This document shows positions 40,619 through 46,143 of a stretch of DNA of 46,143 bases, piece by piece. Each line of letters starts with the position of its first letter. Within the stretch, counting starts at the first letter, position 1. The position numbers were made by a program, and so were the translations under genes. The stretch is from contig JBGTFE010000116.1 of assembly GCA_041747435.1 (NCBI GenBank), positions 1 to 46,143 on the forward strand. The letters are read 5' to 3'. The DNA comes from JBGTFE01 sp041747435 (GTDB taxonomy: Bacteria; Acidobacteriota; Blastocatellia; Pyrinomonadales; Pyrinomonadaceae). Below the pieces are notes generated by a model, which did not search any database, was not told the origin of the DNA, and saw only the letters and a list, made by a program, of their open reading frames with translations.

Positions 40619-42394
40619 TTAATCGCCGTGCGAATGATTTCCTGAAACCCAGCCGCTTCGAATCGTTGTACCGTGCAAATTCAAATCGGAAACACGCGCC
40701 GCATTCATGAAAAAATTCGTGTCAAGATCGAGCGTCGCGAACGTGGCATTCGACTTTTGCGGACGGGAAATATAGCTCATTTCCTTTGAACTCTTCGCCA
40801 TAAATGCCTCGACGTCTGCAAGCGCTCGCGGAAGATCTTTTGTCATCCAAACGGCGCCGGTATCGCTGACGAGAATATCATCCTCGATGCGGACGGCTAC
40901 ATTTTTGTATTTTTCGAACGCAGGACGAATTTTTTCCCACCACGCCTTTGCTTCGGGCGTATCGGGCAAAAAATCCTGCGCGTTTTCGCGAATATAAATT
41001 CCCGGCTCGTTTGTAAAGATCATTCCGGCGCGCAGTGGTGTTTGGTAAGAACCGACATCGTGTACGTTCATTCCCAGCCAATGTCCGAGACCGTGAAAAT
41101 ACCAGAGAAAACCCTGCGGAGTTCCGATGGTTCTCGTTCCGCCATTGCCGTCGGGCACCTTGCGCTCCGTTCCCGGAATAAAGCCGGCGGCATCGGTTAT
41201 CAAACCAAGTTTCTGCAATCCTTCAGCAACTGTTTTCGTCGCAGCCTGACCGGCTTGCTGAAACGTCGCGCCCGGCTTGACGACTTTCGCCGCGGCTTCC
41301 TGCGCGTTGTAAACGATCTGATAGATCTCGGCTTGCTCCTTTGAAAATTTGCCGTTCACCGGAAAGGTGCGAGTTACGTCCGCCGTGTAATGATCGTATT
41401 CGGCGCCGACGTCCATCAATACCAGTTCGCCTTTCTTTATCGGACTTTGCGACTCGACATAATGCAAAATTGTTCCGTTCGCGCCGCAGCCAACGATCGA
41501 CGGATAACCCCAAAAATCAGCGTTGCGTCGGCGAAATGTGTATTCGACTTCTGCTTGAACTTCGTATTCCCAACTCGCGCGTCCGACCATCGCCATCGCG
41601 CGCATCTGAGCTTCGGTCGTAATGTCGATCGCATGCTGCATTATCTTTATTTCCATCGGAGATTTGATAAGTCGGAGTTTTGCGAAGATCGAATTGGCGT
41701 TGTGAACGCTGTAGCCGAGATGCGGTTCGTATTTAAATTGACCGTTTTCACTTGTCGTAATCTTAGCGAAAGACTTCAATAACAGATTTTCGGCGCGGTA
41801 TTCGCGCTCGCCGTCGCTATCATTCGCAGAAAAGGGAAGCAAAAGGTAAAGATTACTCGAAGTATTTCCGACCGAAACGCCGCTTAATGAAAACGCTTTC
41901 TTTTCCTTAACGGATTGAATAAATCCGGCAAGTTCGGTTGAGTCGAGGATCGTCGTCAAACCGGAAATTTTTGTCGCTTCCTCGCGCGAATACATTCTGC
42001 CTTCCCAGCTTTCCCGCAGCGGATTCCGTTTCGGAAGAAACAAAATTTCCTGCGTGTTGGCGCCGTATTTTATCAAAACGAGAGTCGCATTATTTTGTTT
42101 TAGATTGGTCAAATAATAAAGATTATTTTCCTGTCGGTAATAAAAATCGACGTCGCCCGCATATTGCTTCGGCTCGGCGCTCAAAAGGATCATCACGCTT
42201 TTGTCGCTCATTTCCTTAAAGACATTTGCGCGGCGCATCGAGAGCTCTGCGTGACGTTCTGCATCGGTAAATTTCGGCGCCGGCGGTGTAACACGAATCG
42301 CCTTTGGCTTGTTCGCTCCAACCATTTCAATCGCGAAAATATTAACGGAAAATGACAATAGAATGGCAAAAATTGAAAGATTTTTTAACTTCAT
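40619..42394 (-). CDS. Exported X-Pro aminopeptidase (M24B family)
   Basis: 591-residue peptidase with signal LKNLSIFAILLSFSVNIFA. N-terminal creatinase-like domain (about 40-250; MSDKSVMILLSAEP, YRQENNLYYLTNL), then the pita-bread catalytic domain with all five metal ligands: two Asp in LMDVGAEYDHYTADVTRTF, His in GLGHWLGMNVHDVG, Glu in FTNEPGIYI and Glu in AVRIEDDILV. It frees N-terminal residues preceding proline, here outside the cytoplasm. AGGAG six bases before ATG 42394 is a strong site and fixes the start; the frame upstream to 42601 lacks sense. The end has about 60 extra residues (KEMSYISRPQ...GNHSHGD), beyond the catalytic fold. Divergent from the M1 peptidase gene. Confidence 0.95.
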   Translation of the reverse strand: MKLKNLSIFAILLSFSVNIFAIEMVGANKPKAIRVTPPAPKFTDAERHAELSMRRANVFKEMSDKSVMILLSAEPKQYAGDVDFYYRQENNLYYLTNLKQNNATLVLIKYGANTQEILFLPKRNPLRESWEGRMYSREEATKISGLTTILDSTELAGFIQSVKEKKAFSLSGVSVGNTSSNLYLLLPFSANDSDGEREYRAENLLLKSFAKITTSENGQFKYEPHLGYSVHNANSIFAKLRLIKSPMEIKIMQHAIDITTEAQMRAMAMVGRASWEYEVQAEVEYTFRRRNADFWGYPSIVGCGANGTILHYVESQSPIKKGELVLMDVGAEYDHYTADVTRTFPVNGKFSKEQAEIYQIVYNAQEAAAKVVKPGATFQQAGQAATKTVAEGLQKLGLITDAAGFIPGTERKVPDGNGGTRTIGTPQGFLWYFHGLGHWLGMNVHDVGSYQTPLRAGMIFTNEPGIYIRENAQDFLPDTPEAKAWWEKIRPAFEKYKNVAVRIEDDILVSDTGAVWMTKDLPRALADVEAFMAKSSKEMSYISRPQKSNATFATLDLDTNFFMNAARVSDLNLHGTTIRSGWVSGNHSHGD

Positions 42395-42427
42395 CGGGTT
42401 CTCCTGTAAAATAAAAAGCAAGTTATT

Positions 42428-42472
42428 GAATTCGGCTGTGGAAAGCTTCGTTTTAAGCGAACTGCCGAATTC
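42428..42472. promoter_or_regulatory. Palindrome between the divergent peptidase genes
   Basis: GAATTCGGC (42428-42436) and GCCGAATTC (42464-42472) are perfect inverted arms around a nested TTCG/CGAA stem. Being between the M24 and M1 peptidase genes, it could be a shared operator or leader hairpin. The 248 bp between the genes hold no other clear element. Confidence 0.45.
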
Positions 42473-42642
42473 GAAAAGGATTTCAGATTTTAATACGCGG
42501 GTTTTTTGTTTGGGTTTCAATCGCGGGCGAATAAGAACTTTCGGGTGCTCAATCAATGATTTTGCGTCACACGAGATTATGAAACATGGGACTAAAATCA
42601 TGCGTAATCAAATCCGTTTGGCAAATTCGTATTGAAGAAATT

Positions 42643-45249
42643 ATGAACAAAAGAATATTTCGAGCTAAGGCATTTGCCTTTGCGTTCGCATTTTTACTGA
42701 CAGTTTCAAACGTTGCTTTTGCGCAGACTCCAATAGTCGAAAAAGTCCATGAGAAGAAGCTGCTTCCGCCGATCCATTACGTCCGCAGTCATGATTATGA
42801 TGTGCGACACGTCGCGCTTGATCTGAAATTCGATTGGGAAAAAGAGCAGGCTTACGGTACGGCGACGATCACGCTCGCGCCGCTTGTTTCCGAAATGAAA
42901 ACTGTTGAGCTGGATGCCGGACTGATGATAATTAATTCAGTTAAACTTCTGAACGGCAATGGTTTGCAGTTTCGCTATGAAAAGAGCGAAAGCCGGCTTT
43001 CGGTCGATCTCGAGCGGGTTTATAAGTTCGGCGAAACGATCGCGTTTATCGTCGATTACCGAACAGACGGAGTTGTCGTTCCGAACACGCTCGGCTTTGG
43101 CGGCGGCGGCGGACTGAAATTCATCAAACCGGACGCCGATAATCCAAATCGCAGACGCCAGATCTGGTCGCAGGGCGAAACCGATTACAACCGTTTTTGG
43201 TTTCCTTCATACGATTCGCCAAACGATTTCCGCACGTCAGAAATGATCGCGACGGTCGAAAAACCGATGTTCGTTGTCGGCAACGGACAATTGATCCGGC
43301 GAACCGACAATAAAAACGGCACCGAAACGTTTCATTGGAAAATGGACACGCCTTATGCGAATTATCTGACATCGATCGTCGTAGGCGAATATGCCGAGAT
43401 CAAGGGCGAATATTTGGGAATTCCGGTGATCACATATTTGTATCCGAACGAAGCGAAAGATGGTGCGCCTTCGGTCGCAAAGCTTCCGGCGATGATGAAA
43501 TTTTTCTCGGAAAAATTAGGCTTGAAATATCCGTATGTGAAATACGCGCAGACGATGGCGGAAGGTTTTGGCGGCGGAATGGAGAATATTACGGCGACGA
43601 CGATGACGCCGACTATGATCCATGACGAGCGTGAACTGCTCGATCTGGACAGCGAAGATTTGCAGTCGCATGAGCTGGCGCATCAATGGTTTGGCGATTA
43701 TGTTACGTGTCGTGAATGGTCGGAGATCTGGCTGAACGAAAGCTTTGCCACATATCTTGAAGCGCTTTGGCGCGAGCGTTCAAAAGGGCACGACGATTTT
43801 TTGTATAGCGATATTCTCAGCAATCAACAGGCTTATTTCAATACATGGCGCAACGGCAATCGGCGTCCGATTGTTACAAAAAATTACACGAACCCCGATG
43901 CTTTGTTCGATACTTACGCGTATCCGCGCGGCGGTGCCGTACTGCATATGCTTCACAAACACCTCGGCGACGAATCGTTTTTCCGCGCGCTAAATCATTA
44001 TCTGAAAAAGCACGCAAACCAACCGGTTCAAACCGAACAACTTCGCATCGCGATAGAAGAATCGACCGGGCAATCGATGGACTGGTTTTTCGATCAGTGG
44101 CTTTACAAAATGGGTCATCCGATCTTTGAAGTTACGCAAAATTATGACGCCGCGGCGAAGAAATTGACCTTGAGCGTCGAACAAACGCAAAAGATCGATC
44201 TGATGAATGAATATCCGCAGGTCGAATTTTTCCAAACCTTTGTAGATATCGAGATCGATGGCAAGATTCACAAAGTCTGGATAAAACCGCAGGCGGAAAA
44301 TGTTTTTACTTTCGATACGGCGGCAAAGCCGAAGCTCGTAGATTTTGACAACGAAGGCACGCTCATCAAGGAATTGAAATTTAAAAAATTGACGGACGAT
44401 CTGATCTATCAATTCAAAAACGACAAAGACGTTCTCGGGCGCGTTTGGGCGATGAAGGAACTCACGGCGCGCTGGCGTGATAAAGACGTTTCAGATGCGG
44501 AAAAGGCGAAAATTCTTTCGGCATTCGATCAAAGGATAAATGCCGATCCCGTTTGGATGGTTCGCCGCGATTTGATCCAAATTGTCGCCGCGCCACAGGG
44601 TCCGCCGAACACTTTTGATCCGGCTCCGTCAAAATACGATCAGGCGACGATCACCGCTCTGACGGCGGCTGTAAAAGATGCGAATTCCAATGTCCGCGCC
44701 GCCGCGATCACCGGTTTGGGACGCCTGCAGGACGCGAAATATTCGAGCATTTTTATTGCGGCGCTGAACGACCGCAGCTATGGCGTCATCGATTCGGCTT
44801 CTTTCGCGCTGGCGCGAACAAAAGACGCTCGCGCTTTTGACGCGCTGGCAAAGCTTGCCGAAACAAGCTCTTGGAAGGACAGAATTAGAATCGCCGGCTT
44901 GAACGGCTTGGCGATTTTGGGCGACAAAAAGGCAATCGCCATAGGATTTAAGTTCAATGACACAGCATATTCGAGGCGAGTTCGTTCGAGCGCTTTGGGC
45001 GTACTTGCCGCGTCAGGAAAAGGCGACGAACGAATTTTTCCGCTACTCATTGAGAACTTCAAAAAGGCTTTGGAAAACAGCGATTTTCAATCAATTTTTA
45101 ACGGGTTTCAGAGCTTTATCCGTCTTGCCGATCCGCGCGGACAGGAAGCTTTCGATCTTGCGAAAGAAAAGTTCAAAGGCAATCAAAATTTGCTTGGCGC
45201 GGTCAAACAGGCGGAGGATCAGTTCAAAAAAGCGATCGGGCAAAAATAG
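42643..45249 (+). CDS. Exported M1-family metallo-aminopeptidase with C-terminal HEAT-like repeats
   Basis: 868 residues with a signal ending NVAFAQ. The catalytic part has the exopeptidase motif GGGMENIT (310-317), zinc ligands in HELAHQWFGDY (His343, Glu344, His347) and Glu366 in NESFATYLEA, and the N-terminal beta-saddle. Residues about 590-870 are a helical HEAT-like array (VLGRVWAMKEL, SNVRAAAITGLGRLQDAKYSSIFIAALND, RSSALGVLAASG), as in many bacterial M1 enzymes, which shapes access to the active site. It removes N-terminal amino acids from peptides in the periplasm or outside. ATG 42643 (GAAGA upstream) begins the signal directly; the upstream frame to 42586 would spoil it. Confidence 0.95.
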   Translation: MNKRIFRAKAFAFAFAFLLTVSNVAFAQTPIVEKVHEKKLLPPIHYVRSHDYDVRHVALDLKFDWEKEQAYGTATITLAPLVSEMKTVELDAGLMIINSVKLLNGNGLQFRYEKSESRLSVDLERVYKFGETIAFIVDYRTDGVVVPNTLGFGGGGGLKFIKPDADNPNRRRQIWSQGETDYNRFWFPSYDSPNDFRTSEMIATVEKPMFVVGNGQLIRRTDNKNGTETFHWKMDTPYANYLTSIVVGEYAEIKGEYLGIPVITYLYPNEAKDGAPSVAKLPAMMKFFSEKLGLKYPYVKYAQTMAEGFGGGMENITATTMTPTMIHDERELLDLDSEDLQSHELAHQWFGDYVTCREWSEIWLNESFATYLEALWRERSKGHDDFLYSDILSNQQAYFNTWRNGNRRPIVTKNYTNPDALFDTYAYPRGGAVLHMLHKHLGDESFFRALNHYLKKHANQPVQTEQLRIAIEESTGQSMDWFFDQWLYKMGHPIFEVTQNYDAAAKKLTLSVEQTQKIDLMNEYPQVEFFQTFVDIEIDGKIHKVWIKPQAENVFTFDTAAKPKLVDFDNEGTLIKELKFKKLTDDLIYQFKNDKDVLGRVWAMKELTARWRDKDVSDAEKAKILSAFDQRINADPVWMVRRDLIQIVAAPQGPPNTFDPAPSKYDQATITALTAAVKDANSNVRAAAITGLGRLQDAKYSSIFIAALNDRSYGVIDSASFALARTKDARAFDALAKLAETSSWKDRIRIAGLNGLAILGDKKAIAIGFKFNDTAYSRRVRSSALGVLAASGKGDERIFPLLIENFKKALENSDFQSIFNGFQSFIRLADPRGQEAFDLAKEKFKGNQNLLGAVKQAEDQFKKAIGQK

Positions 45250-45250
45250 C

Positions 45251-45340
45251 GGTCGTGCGACGCGTTTCGAGTTTCGGTTGACTCGCAACCGGCAACTCAG
45301 TAAACTTTAGGCGTGGTGAGTTATGGCGACTTGCGACCAC
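45251..45340 (+). ncRNA. Candidate SAM-I/IV-like riboswitch upstream of metH
   Basis: The RNA could fold as: outer stem GGTCG (45251-45255) with CGACC (45334-45338); hairpin GTTTCGAGT (45264-45272) with ACTCGCAAC (45281-45289), one mismatch, 8-base loop; then the sequence CGGCAAC that is a hallmark of SAM-I and SAM-IV cores; then AACTCA (45294-45299) with TGAGTT (45317-45322). This order parallels the SAM-IV class. A terminator/antiterminator follows and the next gene is methionine synthase, so S-adenosylmethionine sensing is a natural guess. Class assignment is by eye only. Confidence 0.5.
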
Positions 45341-45389
45341 GGAAAAAATCGCTAAAAAGCTAAGAGTTTCAATCGAATATTTTTAAAAA

Positions 45390-45417
45390 CTCTGTGCTTT
45401 TTGGCGCAGGGTTTTTT
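45390..45417 (+). terminator. Terminator of the riboswitch expression platform
   Basis: CTCTGTGC (45390-45397) pairs with GCGCAGGG (45404-45411), two wobbles, followed by six T residues. AGAGTTT (45364-45370) can instead pair with AAACTCT (45387-45393), which overlaps the 5' arm of the terminator, so the two folds exclude each other, as in a transcription-attenuating riboswitch. Confidence 0.75.
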
Positions 45418-45470
45418 CTTATGGAGCGCCGGCAGCTTTCTGGCGTTGATTGAGCGGCGCAGTTAAGATT

Positions 45471-46143
45471 ATGAATTTTCTAGATCTATTAAAAGAAAAA
45501 ATCGTCGTTTTCGACGGAGCGATGGGCAGCAGTTTGCAGGCGCAGGAACTTTCGATTGAAGATTGGGGCGGGCAAAATTTTGAGAATTGCTCGGAAAATC
45601 TGCTTTATACGAAGCCGGAGGCGATTGAGATCGTTCACCGCGATTTTTTGGAAGCGGGCGTTGATGTCATCGAAACAAACAGTTTTGGCGGTTCGGAAGT
45701 CGTTTTGGCGGAGTTCGGGATCGTCGAAAAGACTTACGATGTGAACCTCAAAGCGGCGGAGATGGCGAAGCGTTTGGCGAATGATTATTCGACGAATGAA
45801 AAACCGCGTTTTGTCGCCGGTTCGATCGGTCCGGGGACGAAATTGCCGACGCTCGGGCATATTTCGTTTCGTGATTTGAAAACGGCTTATGACGAGCAGA
45901 TTCGCGGGCTTTATGACGGAGGTTCGGATTTGTTTATTGTCGAAACTTGTCAGGATTTATTGCAAACGAAGGCGGCTTTGATGTCTATTTTTGAATTTTT
46001 CCAAAAACGAAAAGTCAAAATTCCGGTCATCGCGCAGGTGACGATCGAGACTTTCGGGACGATGCTCAACGGGACGGAGATCGGCGCGGCTCTGACTGCG
46101 CTCGAACCGTTTCCGATTGACGTGATCGGGATGAATTGCGGCA
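45471..46143 (+). CDS. metH: Methionine synthase, N-terminal homocysteine-binding part (cut by window edge)
   Basis: The frame runs from ATG 45471 past the end of the window; 224 residues are visible. It is the homocysteine S-methyltransferase barrel: KIVVFDGAMGSSLQ, NLLYTKPEAIEIVHRDFLEAGVDVIETNSFGG, VAGSIGPGTKLPTLGHISF, FIVETCQDLLQTKAAL, the VTIETFGTMLNGTE block and, at the very edge, GMNCG with the first zinc-binding Cys. The pattern, including DGAMGSSLQ and PTLGHISF, fits cobalamin-dependent MetH rather than a betaine enzyme, but the B12 domains lie outside. No strong ribosome site is seen. Preceded by a candidate riboswitch. Confidence 0.9.
   Translation, partial: MNFLDLLKEKIVVFDGAMGSSLQAQELSIEDWGGQNFENCSENLLYTKPEAIEIVHRDFLEAGVDVIETNSFGGSEVVLAEFGIVEKTYDVNLKAAEMAKRLANDYSTNEKPRFVAGSIGPGTKLPTLGHISFRDLKTAYDEQIRGLYDGGSDLFIVETCQDLLQTKAALMSIFEFFQKRKVKIPVIAQVTIETFGTMLNGTEIGAALTALEPFPIDVIGMNCG

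Noticed and set aside
45264..45292. Pseudoknot between loop CGGTTG and the following CAACCG
   Set aside because: There are no linking bases to span the stem, so it could only form as an alternative hairpin.

Overview
The window looks like a chromosomal segment of a Gram-negative, diderm bacterium. LpxD, FeoAB, an HtrA protease, many lipoproteins with a lipobox and many secreted peptidases support that. The gene styles and the abundant short palindromic intergenic repeats recall Acidobacteriota of the class Blastocatellia; this placement is inference, because no rRNA or tRNA gene is present. Most genes share a moderate-GC composition; 6.4-7.4 kb and 10.1-14.5 kb contain visibly A/T-richer genes.

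Layout. 1-6.2 kb, minus strand: a membrane protein cut by the left edge, a periplasmic HtrA/Deg protease, and a three-gene polyamine module (SpeA-type arginine decarboxylase, deoxyhypusine-synthase-like enzyme, agmatinase) that can be read as arginine to agmatine to putrescine to homospermidine. 6.5-7.4 kb: two small lipoproteins. 7.5-10 kb: a consensus sigma-54 promoter, a type IV pilin-like protein and a large acidic single-pass membrane protein, closed by a terminator. 10.1-14.5 kb: an island with a frameshifted secreted Cys/His protein, a secreted partner, a 5'-truncated RHS protein whose variable C-terminus carries HEGSH, a secreted candidate immunity protein and an orphan second copy of an RHS segment. 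14.5-14.8 kb: a 21-bp minisatellite.

15-25.1 kb: glnA, a secreted multi-domain protein, a GNAT acetyltransferase with a lipoprotein, a zinc-ribbon-like protein with pyrF and a DUF3108-like protein, and an iron-uptake operon (NTF2-like protein, feoA, feoB, and a 50-residue Cys-rich FeoB partner). 25.1-26.5 kb: a RAYT transposase surrounded by REP-like palindromes, beside the 3' remnant of a disrupted gene. 26.7-29.7 kb, minus strand: a SLATT/DUF4231 protein, a DUF2784 protein, a secreted protein, lpxD and a STAS-domain protein. 29.9-32 kb: an OmpR/CpxA-type two-component system.

32-42.4 kb, minus strand: a small membrane protein, a TPR protein, an S15/CocE hydrolase, a frameshifted secreted protein, a three-domain acyl-activating/ACP/acyltransferase protein, a diacylglycerol-kinase-like lipid kinase and a secreted M24 X-Pro aminopeptidase. 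42.6-45.2 kb: a secreted M1 aminopeptidase on the plus strand. The window ends with a candidate SAM-I/IV-like riboswitch with a terminator/antiterminator platform and the start of metH. Three large exported peptidases plus HtrA suggest a peptide-degrading lifestyle. Palindromic repeats sit in many gene borders and in several cases supply a stop codon or lie against a start codon.
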